Shown: one piece after another, positions 17,160-25,309 of the stretch | Layout of the letters: each line of letters opens with the position of its first letter | How positions within the stretch are numbered: the stretch's first letter is position 1 | Assembly: GCF_036002945.1 (NCBI RefSeq) | Contig: NZ_CP108529.1 | Coordinates: forward strand, 5,389,001-5,453,000 | Direction: 5' to 3' | DNA length: 64,000 nucleotides | DNA from: Streptomyces sp. NBC_01224 | Lineage (GTDB): Bacteria > Actinomycetota > Actinomycetes > Streptomycetales > Streptomycetaceae | Notes under the pieces: model-generated | Databases searched by the model: none | The model's input: only the letters and a program-made list of their open reading frames with translations | What the model was told of the DNA's origin: nothing | Position numbers and translations under genes: made by a program

Positions 17160-17855
17160 ATGGGCGTGCGGCTCATGGTGGTCGATGATCACCGACTGCT
17201 CGCCGAGGCGCTCGCCTCGGCGTTGAAACTGCGGGGCCACCGGGTGCTCGCGGCGGCCGCGCCGACTTCGGGGGCGGCGGAACTGGTGGTCAGCAGGGCG
17301 CCGGAGGTCTGCTTGTTCGGCACCGCGGCACCTGCCGAACCCGGCGCCTTCGACCCGATCGTACGGATCCGGCGCGAGCGCCCTCAGGTGGCCGTGGTGG
17401 TGCTCGGGCCCGTGCCCAGCCCGCGCGGGATCGCGGCGGCTTTCGCGGCAGGCGCCGCGGGATATGTCCGGCACGACGAGCGCATGGAGGGCGTCGAACG
17501 GGCGATGGTCAAGGCGCGAGCCGGAGAGGCCGCGGTGGCGCCGCAACTGCTCCAGGGCGCCTTCGCCGATCTGCTGAATCCGGTCGCGGCGCCGGACGAC
17601 GAGGGGCAGCGGCTGCTGCAGATGCTCACCCCGCGCGAGGTCGAGGTCCTGATCCGGGTCGCCGAGGGTGAGGACACCCGGCTGATCGCGGCCGGGATGC
17701 GGATCGCGTCGAGCACCGCGCGTACACATGTGCAGCGGGTGCTGATGAAGCTGGGTGTCGGCTCCCGGCTGGAGGCCGCGGCGCTCGCGGCCCGCACGGG
17801 ACTGCTGGACCGGGCGGTGCCGCTGGACAAGCAGGGGCCCGGCGGCATCGGGTGA
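17160..17855 (+). CDS. LuxR-family response regulator lacking the phosphoacceptor Asp
   Basis: 231 residues. The N-terminal receiver keeps the acidic pair (VVDDH, D9/D10). The strand-3 site where the phosphorylated Asp should be reads VCLFGTAAP, i.e. Gly (about residue 54). The conserved Lys region reads GYVRHD where GYLLKD-type is usual. The C-terminal domain is a good LuxR/NarL helix-turn-helix (LTPREVEVLIRVAEGEDTRLIAAGM ... TARTHVQRVLMKLGV). The ATG at 17160 has GGGGG 8 bases upstream; in-frame starts at 17145 and 17151 are possible. No sensor kinase is adjacent. It is probably a phosphorylation-independent DNA-binding regulator. Confidence 0.88.
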   Translation: MGVRLMVVDDHRLLAEALASALKLRGHRVLAAAAPTSGAAELVVSRAPEVCLFGTAAPAEPGAFDPIVRIRRERPQVAVVVLGPVPSPRGIAAAFAAGAAGYVRHDERMEGVERAMVKARAGEAAVAPQLLQGAFADLLNPVAAPDDEGQRLLQMLTPREVEVLIRVAEGEDTRLIAAGMRIASSTARTHVQRVLMKLGVGSRLEAAALAARTGLLDRAVPLDKQGPGGIG

Positions 17856-17873
17856 TGCCGCCGGGCCCCTGCT
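17832..17873. terminator. bidirectional terminator, 19-base stem
   Basis: Perfect 19-base arms (17832-17850 and 17855-17873) with a GGGT loop, between convergent genes. The left arm forms the last codons of the LuxR gene, and the right arm begins in its stop codon. Confidence 0.9.
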
Positions 17874-17885
17874 GAAGGCGGTACG

Positions 17886-18173
17886 TCAGCCGTCCGCCGG
17901 TTCCGGGCCGTCGGCCGGCGCCTGCGCCGGGCGCAGCTTCAGCCAGACGAGGAAGAACAGCCCGAGGACCAGCATGGCCAGGCCGGTCCACAGGTTGATG
18001 TGGACGCCCTGGGCCTTCTTCAGGTCCGCGTCGGACGGGTTGATCCCGGCGATGGTGACGATCACGCCGTAGACCACGAAGAGGCCGCCGATGATCCGCC
18101 GGATGTCGAAGAGACGGGCCGCGGTCGCGGACTTCTGCTCCAGTTCGGAGACTTCCTTGTGCAGGTCGGACAT
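17886..18173 (-). CDS. small two-helix membrane protein beside the symporter
   Basis: 95 residues. A short heptad-like N-terminus (LHKEVSELEQKSATAARL) is followed by two membrane helices (IIGGLFVVYGVIVTIAGI and LWTGLAMLVLGLFFLVWLKL) and a Pro/Ala tail. It starts 15 bases after the symporter stop on the same strand and is almost certainly co-transcribed with it. It may be an accessory subunit, but no characterised partner is recognised. Confidence 0.8.
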   Translation of the reverse strand: MSDLHKEVSELEQKSATAARLFDIRRIIGGLFVVYGVIVTIAGINPSDADLKKAQGVHINLWTGLAMLVLGLFFLVWLKLRPAQAPADGPEPADG

Positions 18174-18188
18174 GGTGAGTTCCTCCGA

Positions 18189-19859
18189 TCAGAACGAGTA
18201 CGGGACGTAGCACAGGGCGGCGAGGACGATCGCGCCCCAGCCCAGCAGGGCCGGCTTGCGGTACCAGGCGCTGTCGCCCTCGGCCGGTGCCTCCTCGGCG
18301 TCCGGGGACTCGGTTCCGTAGACCAGACCCGCCAGTTCGGCCTCGGGCTTCGGGGCCGTGAAGAGCGTGACGGCGACCATGACCACCGCACCGGCGACGA
18401 AACCGACGATCGCGGAGACGAAGTTGGCGCCCTGGTCGGTGGGGATGTCGATGATCCCCTGCTTGTAGATCACGAAGTAGTTGACCATCGCGGCGGTGGT
18501 GCCCGCGACCAGACCCCAGACACCGGACTTCATCGAGGCCCGCTTCCAGAACATGCCGATGATGAAGACCACGAACATCGGGACGTTGAAGAAGGAGAAC
18601 AGCGTCTGGAGGTAGCTCATGATGTTGGAGAAGCTGGCGGCGATGAAGGCCGTGCCGATGGAGGCCAGCACCCCGATCGCCGTGATCAGCCGGCCGAAGC
18701 GCAGGTAGTACGCATCCGGCTGGTCCTTCTTCACATAACGGGCCCAGATGTCGGTGGTGAACACCGTGTTGAACGACGACACGTTCGCCGCCATGCCGGC
18801 CATGAACGCGGCCAGCAGACCGGTCACCGCGATGCCGAGCACACCGTTGGGCAGCAGCTCCTGCATCAGCAGCGGGATCGCGTCGTTGTAGGTCAGGTCG
18901 GAGCCGGGGGTACCGATCTTCGGTACGAGAACGGCGGCCACCAGGCCCGGGATCATCACCAGGAAGACGATGAAGATCTTCGGGAACGCGGCGATCAGCG
19001 GGGTGCGCTGGGCGGCGGAGAGGTTCTTCGCGGACAGGGCGCGCTGCACCTCGGCGAAGTTGGTCGTCCAGTAGCCGAAGGAGAGCACGAAGCCGAGGCC
19101 GAGGATGATCGTCAGCCAGTTGGCGCCGAGCGGGTTGGCGTCACCGATGCCGGTGCCGCCCCAGGCGGAGAGGAAGTCGGAGCCGTGGCTCTTCTCCAGT
19201 GAACCGGTCAGGCCGTCCCAGCCGCCGACGCGCTTGAGACCCAGCAGGGTCAGCGGGATCAGCGCGGCGAGGATGACGAAGAACTGCAGCACCTCGTTGT
19301 AGATCGCCGAGGAGAGACCGCCGATGGTGATGTAGATCAGGACGAAGAGGCCCGCGACCACGATGGCGACCCACTGCGGCCACCCGAGCAGCGCCTCGAC
19401 GACGATCGACAGCGCGTAGAGGTTGACGCCCGCGATCAGGATCGCCGCGAAGGCGAAGAGTACGGAGCTCAGCAGGTGCGCCGACTTGTCGAAGCGCTGG
19501 AGCAGGAACTCCGGTACGGACCGGACCTTCGACCGGTAGTAGAACGGCATCATCACCAGGCCCAGGAAGACCATGGCCGGGATGGCACCGATCCAGTACC
19601 AGTGCACGACCGCGACACCGTACTGCGCGCCGGTCGCTGCCATGCCGAGGATCTCGGTGGCACCGAGGTTGGCCGCGACGAAGGCGAGCCCGGTCACCCA
19701 GGCGGGGAGTGACCGCCCGGAGAGAAAGAAGTCGAGGCTCGTCTTCACGCTCGCCCGTGCGGCAAAACCTATGCCGAGGACGACGACGAAGTAGATCGCC
19801 AGGATCGTGTAGTCGAGCCCGTTCGTGGGGAGCCGAAGCCCTTCGGCCAGGTAGTGCAT
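18189..19859 (-). CDS. sodium:solute symporter, probably galactose/sugar type (SglT-like)
   Basis: 556 residues, SSS family, with about 14 hydrophobic segments. SSS signatures visible are FFLSGRSLPAWVTGLAFVAANLGATEILG near the N-terminus, SSAIYNEVLQFFVI, and GYWTTNFAEVQRALSAKNLSAAQRTPLI. It is divergent from galT-galE-galK across a 224-base region containing repeated operator-like motifs. Co-regulation and Na+-coupled galactose uptake are the simplest inference, but substrate specificity cannot be read from the sequence. Confidence 0.88.
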   Translation of the reverse strand: MHYLAEGLRLPTNGLDYTILAIYFVVVLGIGFAARASVKTSLDFFLSGRSLPAWVTGLAFVAANLGATEILGMAATGAQYGVAVVHWYWIGAIPAMVFLGLVMMPFYYRSKVRSVPEFLLQRFDKSAHLLSSVLFAFAAILIAGVNLYALSIVVEALLGWPQWVAIVVAGLFVLIYITIGGLSSAIYNEVLQFFVILAALIPLTLLGLKRVGGWDGLTGSLEKSHGSDFLSAWGGTGIGDANPLGANWLTIILGLGFVLSFGYWTTNFAEVQRALSAKNLSAAQRTPLIAAFPKIFIVFLVMIPGLVAAVLVPKIGTPGSDLTYNDAIPLLMQELLPNGVLGIAVTGLLAAFMAGMAANVSSFNTVFTTDIWARYVKKDQPDAYYLRFGRLITAIGVLASIGTAFIAASFSNIMSYLQTLFSFFNVPMFVVFIIGMFWKRASMKSGVWGLVAGTTAAMVNYFVIYKQGIIDIPTDQGANFVSAIVGFVAGAVVMVAVTLFTAPKPEAELAGLVYGTESPDAEEAPAEGDSAWYRKPALLGWGAIVLAALCYVPYSF

Positions 19860-19947
19860 GTGGGGGTACTCGCTTCGTTGCGCGAACTGAACTCGAAGGA
19901 AACTACGCTCTTGCGTTCAAAAACTGAACACTTTTCCTGGGGATCTT

Positions 19948-20066
19948 TGTTTGATTGTGATCGTTTAGCCAGTAAATCCAGGCCGGAGGCGCCAGAGATC
20001 CTGCTCACATGTGCCTTGTCGGCGTCATTGACGCGTCTGTTGACTTGTGATTCATTGTGTTTGATT
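19948..20066. promoter_or_regulatory. operator-like direct repeats between symporter and galT
   Basis: TGTTTGATT occurs at 19948-19956 (extended TGTTTGATTGTGATCG) and at 20058-20066 (followed by ATGTTTG), with TTGTGATTCATTGTG just before the second copy. This AT-rich direct-repeat style resembles binding sites of DeoR-type sugar regulators in Streptomyces. The second copy is only about 18 bases from the galT start and could act as a repressor site. No DeoR gene is present in the window. Confidence 0.6.
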
Positions 20067-20083
20067 ATGTTTGGAGGAACCTG

Positions 20084-21127
20084 GTGAAGAAGACGGTTAC
20101 GACGCTTGCCGACGGCCGGGAGCTGCTCTACTACGACGGTTGTGACGATGTCGTGCGCGACGCCGTCGACCGCCGGCCCCTCGACGCCGTCTCGACCTCG
20201 TCCGAGATCCGCCGTGACCCGTTCCTGGGTGACAGCGTCGCCATCGCCTCGCACCGCCAGGGCCGCATCTACCACCCGCCGGCCGACGAGTGCCCGCTCT
20301 GCCCCTCGCGGGACGGCCGGCTGAGCGAGATCCCCGAGGCGGACTACGACGTCGCCGTCTTCGAGAACCGCTTCCCCTCGCTCGCCGGTGACTCCGGCCG
20401 CTGCGAGGTCGTCTGCTTCACCTCCGACCACGACGCGTCGTTCGCCGACCTCACCGAGGACCAGGCCGCCCTGGTCCTGGCGGCATGGACCGACCGCACC
20501 GCCGAACTCGCCGAGCTGCCGCAGGTCAAGCAGGTGTTCTGCTTCGAGAACCGGGGCGCCGAGATCGGCGTCACGCTCGGCCATCCGCACGGGCAGATCT
20601 ACGGCTACCCCTTCGTCACCCCGCGCACCGAGCTGATGCTCCGTTCGATGGAGGCCCACCGTGCCGAGACCGGCCGCAACCTCTTCGACGACGTCGTGGC
20701 CCGCGAGGAGAAGGACGGCTCGCGGATCGTCATCAGTGGCGAGCACTGGGTCGCCTTCGTGCCGTACGCGGCGCACTGGCCGTACGAGGTCCACCTCCAC
20801 CCCCGCCGCCGCGTCCCCGACCTGAGGGAACTCGACGAGGCCACGCGCACAGAGTTCCCACAGATCTATCTGGAACTCTTGAGACGATTCGACCGGATCT
20901 TCGGCCCCGGCGAGCCGCCGACCCCGTACATCTCGGCCTGGCACCAGGCGCCGTTCGGTGTCCCGGGACGGCAGGACTTCGGGCTCCATCTGGAGCTTTT
21001 CACCATCCGACGTACCTCCGGCAAGCTGAAGTTCCTCGCGGGTTCCGAATCCGGCATGAATGTGTTCATCAACGATGTGCCGCCGGAGGCCGCGGCCCAG
21101 CGACTGCGAGAGGTAGCGAGCGAATGA
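20084..21127 (+). CDS. galT: galactose-1-phosphate uridylyltransferase
   Basis: 347 residues. It transfers UMP from UDP-glucose to galactose-1-phosphate (Leloir pathway) through a uridylyl-histidine intermediate; the active-site motif HPHGQIYGYP is at about residues 167-176. A zinc-type motif ECPLCPS lies near residue 70. The GTG at 20084 follows GGAGGA at 20073-20078. It is the first gene of galT-galE-galK; its stop overlaps the galE start (ATGA). Confidence 0.95.
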   Translation: MKKTVTTLADGRELLYYDGCDDVVRDAVDRRPLDAVSTSSEIRRDPFLGDSVAIASHRQGRIYHPPADECPLCPSRDGRLSEIPEADYDVAVFENRFPSLAGDSGRCEVVCFTSDHDASFADLTEDQAALVLAAWTDRTAELAELPQVKQVFCFENRGAEIGVTLGHPHGQIYGYPFVTPRTELMLRSMEAHRAETGRNLFDDVVAREEKDGSRIVISGEHWVAFVPYAAHWPYEVHLHPRRRVPDLRELDEATRTEFPQIYLELLRRFDRIFGPGEPPTPYISAWHQAPFGVPGRQDFGLHLELFTIRRTSGKLKFLAGSESGMNVFINDVPPEAAAQRLREVASE

Positions 21128-22104
21128 GCAAGCCCCAGAAGAAGTACCTGGTCACGGGTGGCGCGGGTTATGTCGGCAGCGTGGTCGCCCAGCATCTGCT
21201 GGAGGCCGGTCACGCGGTCACCGTCCTCGACGACCTCTCGACCGGGTTCCAGGAGGGCGTCCCGGCCGGGGCCGAGTTCATCGAGGGCCGCATCCAGGAC
21301 GCGGCGAAGTGGCTGGACCCCTCCTACGACGGGGTGCTGCACTTCGCCGCGTACTCGCAGGTCGGCGAGTCCGTCGTGGACCCGGAGAAGTACTGGGTGA
21401 ACAACGTCGGGGGCTCCGTGGCACTGCTCGCCGCGATGCGGGACGCCGGGGTGCGGACCCTGGTCTTCTCCTCCACCGCCGCGACCTATGGCGAACCGGT
21501 CACCTCCCCCATCACGGAGTCCGACGCGACCGCGCCCACCAACCCCTACGGCGCCACCAAACTCGCCGTCGACCACATGATCACCGGCGAGGCGGCTGCG
21601 CACGGACTGGCCGCCGTCTCGCTGCGCTACTTCAACGTGGCCGGGGCGTACGGCGGTTGCGGGGAGCGGCACAGCCCCGAGTCGCACCTCATCCCGCTGG
21701 TCCTCCAGGTCGCCCTCGGACAGCGGGAGTCGATCTCCGTGTACGGCGACGACTACCCGACCCCCGACGGCACCTGCGTCCGCGACTACATCCATGTCGC
21801 CGATCTCGCCGAGGCCCACCTGCTGGCCCTGGACGCGGCCACCGAGGGCGAGCACCTGATCTGCAACCTCGGCAACGGCAACGGCTTCTCGGTGCGCGAT
21901 GTCATCGAGACCGTCCGTGAGGTCACCGGCCACCCGGTCCCCGAGACCGTGGCCCCGCGCCGCGCCGGTGACCCCGCCGTGCTGGTCGCCTCCGCCACCA
22001 CCGCCAGGGAGCGGCTCGGCTGGACGCCGTCGCGCGCGGACCTGACCGGAATCGTCTCCGACGCCTGGACGTTCGCCCGCCGAGAGGAGCCCACCGCCCC
22101 ATGA
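21124..22104 (+). CDS. galE: UDP-glucose 4-epimerase
   Basis: 326 residues, short-chain dehydrogenase fold. The NAD-binding motif is TGGAGYVGS near residue 13, the catalytic YxxxK is NPYGATKLAV, and SSTAATYGEP supplies the active-site Ser/Thr. It interconverts UDP-galactose and UDP-glucose to recycle the galT substrate. It overlaps galT at its start and galK at its end by four bases each. Confidence 0.95.
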   Translation: MSKPQKKYLVTGGAGYVGSVVAQHLLEAGHAVTVLDDLSTGFQEGVPAGAEFIEGRIQDAAKWLDPSYDGVLHFAAYSQVGESVVDPEKYWVNNVGGSVALLAAMRDAGVRTLVFSSTAATYGEPVTSPITESDATAPTNPYGATKLAVDHMITGEAAAHGLAAVSLRYFNVAGAYGGCGERHSPESHLIPLVLQVALGQRESISVYGDDYPTPDGTCVRDYIHVADLAEAHLLALDAATEGEHLICNLGNGNGFSVRDVIETVREVTGHPVPETVAPRRAGDPAVLVASATTARERLGWTPSRADLTGIVSDAWTFARREEPTAP

Positions 22105-23267
22105 CCGGGAACAGTGAGCTGACCGCCGCCTTCACCGAGCTGTACGGGAGTGCCCCCGAAGGGGTCTGGGCGGCACCCGGCCGAGTGAATCTGATCGGCG
22201 AATACACCGACTTCAACGACGGTTTCGTGATGCCGCTCGCGCTGCCGCACACCGCGCGGGCCGCCGTCGCCCGCCGCACCGACGGCGAGCTGCGGCTCCA
22301 CTCGACCGACGTACCGGGCGGTGTCGTCCGGCTCCGGGTCGACGAGCTGGCCCCGCACCAGGGGCACGGCTGGGCGGCGTACCCGGCCGGAGTCGTCTGG
22401 GCGCTGCGCGAGGCCGGTCACCCGGTCACCGGGGCGGACATCCAGCTGACCTCCACCGTTCCCACCGGCGCCGGGCTCTCCTCCTCCGCGGCCCTCGAAG
22501 TCGTCACCGCGCTGGCTCTGAACGACCTCTTCGAACTGGGGCTCTCGGCCTCGGAGCTGGCGGTCCTCGGCCAGCGCGCCGAGAACGCGTTCGTCGGCGT
22601 GCCGTGCGGGGTCATGGACCAGATGGCATCCGCCTGCTGCACCGAGGGCCACGCGCTGTACCTCGACACCCGCGACCTCACCCAGCGCCAGGTCCCCTTC
22701 GACCTGGCTGCCCACGGGCTGCGGCTGCTGGTCGTGGACACCCAGGTCAAGCACGCGCTCGGCGACGGCGCGTACGCCGAGCGGCGGGCAGGCTGCGAGG
22801 CGGGGGCCGCCGCGCTCGGCCTGCGAACGCTGCGCGAGCTGCCGTACGAGGGTCTCGGCGCGGCCCTGGACGCCCTGGCCGAGGCCGGGGTCGACGAGTC
22901 CGTGGTGCGTTACGTACGCCATGTGGTCAGCGACAACGAGCGGGTGGAGCAGGTCATCGCGCTGCTCGACGCGGGCGACGTGCGGGGCGCGGGCCCGGTC
23001 CTCGACGCGGGGCATGTCTCGCTCCGCGACGATCTGCGGGTCTCCTGCCCGGAGTTGGACCTGGTGGTGTCGGCGTCGGGCGAGGCCGGGGCGCTCGGTG
23101 CGCGGATGACCGGTGGTGGCTTCGGCGGCTCGGCGATCGTGCTGGTGGACGAGGCGCAGGCGGACATGGTCGCCAAGTCCGTACTGGAGGCGTTCGCTTC
23201 GGCGGGGTACGCGGCGCCGCGGATCTTCCCCGCCATCCCTTCGGCGGGTGCCCGACGCCTCAGCTGA
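22101..23267 (+). CDS. galK: galactokinase
   Basis: 388 residues, GHMP kinase. It has the galactokinase signature GRVNLIGEYTDFNDGFVMP (about 25-43), the ATP-binding PTGAGLSSSAALEV (about 120-133), and the C-terminal MTGGGFGGSAIVLV. It phosphorylates galactose at C1. Last gene of the gal operon; its final 8 bases overlap the stop region of the convergent GNAT gene. Confidence 0.95.
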   Translation: MTGNSELTAAFTELYGSAPEGVWAAPGRVNLIGEYTDFNDGFVMPLALPHTARAAVARRTDGELRLHSTDVPGGVVRLRVDELAPHQGHGWAAYPAGVVWALREAGHPVTGADIQLTSTVPTGAGLSSSAALEVVTALALNDLFELGLSASELAVLGQRAENAFVGVPCGVMDQMASACCTEGHALYLDTRDLTQRQVPFDLAAHGLRLLVVDTQVKHALGDGAYAERRAGCEAGAAALGLRTLRELPYEGLGAALDALAEAGVDESVVRYVRHVVSDNERVEQVIALLDAGDVRGAGPVLDAGHVSLRDDLRVSCPELDLVVSASGEAGALGARMTGGGFGGSAIVLVDEAQADMVAKSVLEAFASAGYAAPRIFPAIPSAGARRLS

Positions 23268-23703
23268 GGTTCTTGGTCAGGATGAATTCGGTGATTCCGG
23301 GCGGGTAGTTCTCGACCCGCCCGCTCACCTCGTAGCCCCGCTTCCGGTAGAAGTCCGGAGCCTGGAAACCCCAGGTCTCCAGTCGGGAGCGGGTGCAGGC
23401 CCGGTCGGCCCCGGCCACCCGTTCCGCCTCGGCGAGCAGCCGTGAGCCGAGGCCGCGGCCGCGGTGGCGGGCGTCGACCCAGAGCTGGTCCACATGAAGC
23501 CAGTACGCCCAGGTGCGGCCGGTCAGACCACCGGCGACAGCGCCCAGCTCGTCAAGTACCCACACTTCCAGGGGGATTTCCTGACCGGCGGGGTCGGTGC
23601 GCAGCGCGCGGAGCTCAGGGGAGCCGGCTGTGTTGTCGTCGCGCAGTCGCCGACTGAGCAGGGTGCGCCGCCCTTTGTCCACTTCTGTCTCAAGACGGAA
23701 CAT
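23260..23703 (-). CDS. GNAT-family N-acetyltransferase
   Basis: 147 residues. The acetyl-CoA loop motif is visible in LWVDARHRGRGLGSRLLAEAERVA (about 73-96; RGRGLGS is the Q/RxxGxG/A motif), followed by the C-terminal DFYRKRGYEVSGRVENYPPG. The substrate is unknown. It is convergent with galK, with 8 bases of overlap. Confidence 0.85.
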   Translation of the reverse strand: MFRLETEVDKGRRTLLSRRLRDDNTAGSPELRALRTDPAGQEIPLEVWVLDELGAVAGGLTGRTWAYWLHVDQLWVDARHRGRGLGSRLLAEAERVAGADRACTRSRLETWGFQAPDFYRKRGYEVSGRVENYPPGITEFILTKNLS

Positions 23704-23782
23704 GTAACACAGCCTACGGAGCAGAGCCTGTCAGTTCTGCGAATTTCCTTCCGACCCGGCGCCCCGGCCGTACCCTGATGCA

Positions 23783-23806
23783 CAGCACCGGTGGGGGCCG
23801 GTGCTG
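23783..23806. repeat. 9-base-stem hairpin upstream of LuxR gene
   Basis: CAGCACCGG and its inverse, with a 6-base loop (TGGGGG), in the 270-base gap before the LuxR regulator. It could close off transcription or lie in the regulator's leader. Confidence 0.5.
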
Positions 23807-23973
23807 ATTCAGGGGTACGAGACAGTCGGGTACGGCGCCCGGGGCGGGTTGCAGTCGAAACACGGCGGCGGCCGTGGGACTGCGGTCCATTTCCCCGATC
23901 CGGGCGGCCGTACCCGCGCCGTTCCGTCCCTTCGGCGGGCCGGGGGTGGCCCAGCAACAGAGGCAGTTTGGGG

Positions 23974-24765
23974 GTGCCTGTGGTTCGTATCCGGGTTCTC
24001 GTGGTGGACGACCACCGCATTTTCGCCGAGTCGCTCGCAGCGGCGCTCGCGGCCGAGCCGGACGTCGATGTGGCGGCGGCGGGCAGTGGCCCCGCCGCGC
24101 TGCGATGTCTGGAACGGGCGGCCGCCGAGGGGCGAGGCTATGACGTGGTGCTGATCGATGCCGAACTGGGCACCCTGGCCGGGGCGAGGGAGCGCCGGGC
24201 ACCCGTTCCGGTCCCCCGCAGCGGGGAGAACGGCCCGGTGGACGGCATCTCGCTGGTCGCCGGGGTCCGTGCGGGCCGGCCTTCCGTGCATACGGTGGTG
24301 CTCGCCGAGAAGGACGACCCGCTCCGGGCCGCGCTGGCGCTGCAGGCCGGGGCCTCGGGCTGGGTCGCCAAGGACTGCTCACTGCAACGCCTGCTCACGG
24401 TCATCCGGGGGGTGCTGCGCGACGAGACACATCTGCCCCCGGCCCTGCTCACGGGCGTGCTGCGGGAGCTGACGGCGGCGCGCAAGCACCGCACCGAGAG
24501 CGAGGAGCTGGTCGAGTCACTGACCCCGCGCGAGCGCGAGGTGCTGCGCTGCATGGTGGCGGGCCTGGGCCGCAAGGCAGTGGCGGAGCGGCTCTACCTC
24601 TCCCCGCACACGGTGCGTACGCACATGCAGAACGTGCTGGGGAAGCTCGGCGTGCACTCCACGCTGGCCGCGGTCGCGCTGGCCCGGCGGGCGGGTGTCG
24701 GACCGGTCGATCCGGAACCGGCCCTAGCCGGGGATGTTGTCGAACGGAGCAGTCAACTGGCGTAG
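23974..24765 (+). CDS. LuxR-family response regulator
   Basis: 263 residues. The receiver domain has the acidic pair VVDDH (D12/D13), phosphoacceptor D62 in VVLIDAELG and Lys in GWVAKD. An insertion of about 25 residues (PVPVPRSGENGPVDG region) follows the phosphorylation site. The NarL-type helix-turn-helix is LTPREREVLRCMVAGLGRKAVAERL ... SPHTVRTHMQNVLGKLGV. No kinase is adjacent, so it is an orphan. The GTG at 23974 is chosen; a GTG at 23980 is equally plausible from ribosome-binding spacing. The 3' end overlaps the convergent MarR gene by 42 bases. Confidence 0.87.
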   Translation: MPVVRIRVLVVDDHRIFAESLAAALAAEPDVDVAAAGSGPAALRCLERAAAEGRGYDVVLIDAELGTLAGARERRAPVPVPRSGENGPVDGISLVAGVRAGRPSVHTVVLAEKDDPLRAALALQAGASGWVAKDCSLQRLLTVIRGVLRDETHLPPALLTGVLRELTAARKHRTESEELVESLTPREREVLRCMVAGLGRKAVAERLYLSPHTVRTHMQNVLGKLGVHSTLAAVALARRAGVGPVDPEPALAGDVVERSSQLA

Positions 24766-25221
24766 CAGTCCGGCCAGTTCACCGCGCTGCCGGGCGGAGA
24801 GCTCGCCCAGGATGGCGCGCTCCTGGGCGAGCAGGCCGGCCAGCGACTGGTCGGCCTTGTCGCGCCCCTCGGCGGTGAGCCGGACCAGCACGCCGCGGCG
24901 GTCGCTGGGGTCGGGGAGCCGCTCGACGAGGTTCTTCTTGGTCAGCCGGTCGATGCGGTTGGTCATCGTGCCCGAGGTGACCAGGGTCTGGGTGAGCAGC
25001 TGGCCGGGGGACAGCTGATAAGGATCACCCGCGCGGCGCAGCGATGTGAGTACGTCGAACTCCCACGGTTCCAGATTGTGCTCGGAGAAGGCGATCCGGC
25101 GGGCCCGGTCCAGATGGCGGGCCAGGCGGGAGACGCGGCTGAGTACCTCGAGTGGTTCCACGTCGAGGTCGGGGCGCTCGCGGCGCCATGCAGCGACCAG
25201 TCGGTCGACCTCGTCCTCCAT
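24724..25221 (-). CDS. tamR: MarR-family regulator, TamR-like
   Basis: 165 residues. The winged-helix MarR fold is seen in NLEPWEFDVLTSLRRAG, QLLTQTLVTSGTMTNRIDRLTKKNLVER (recognition helix region) and DRRGVLVRLTAEG (wing). The ATG at 25221 gives the usual length. It is divergent from a trans-aconitate methyltransferase gene with palindromes between them. This is the arrangement described for Streptomyces TamR, which releases DNA on binding citrate or aconitate; the name rests on that context and family, not on a ligand motif I could verify. Confidence 0.85.
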   Translation of the reverse strand: MEDEVDRLVAAWRRERPDLDVEPLEVLSRVSRLARHLDRARRIAFSEHNLEPWEFDVLTSLRRAGDPYQLSPGQLLTQTLVTSGTMTNRIDRLTKKNLVERLPDPSDRRGVLVRLTAEGRDKADQSLAGLLAQERAILGELSARQRGELAGLLRQLTAPFDNIPG

Positions 25222-25257
25222 GTGGATCAGTGTAGAGGGTCTGTCGACATGAAGTCT

Positions 25258-25285
25258 CTTGAATTCGAGTGTCTTGACATCAAGA
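25258..25285. promoter_or_regulatory. paired TamR-type operators
   Basis: Two palindromes 15 bases centre to centre: CTTGAATTCGAG (25258-25269) and TCTTGACATCAAGA (25272-25285, perfect 6-base arms). They lie in the 88-base divergent promoter region, about 25-50 bases before the tam start and 37-64 before tamR, so one bound regulator could control both. Confidence 0.75.
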
Positions 25286-25309
25286 TACTTCTGGCGTGAT
25301 CCTTGTGCC

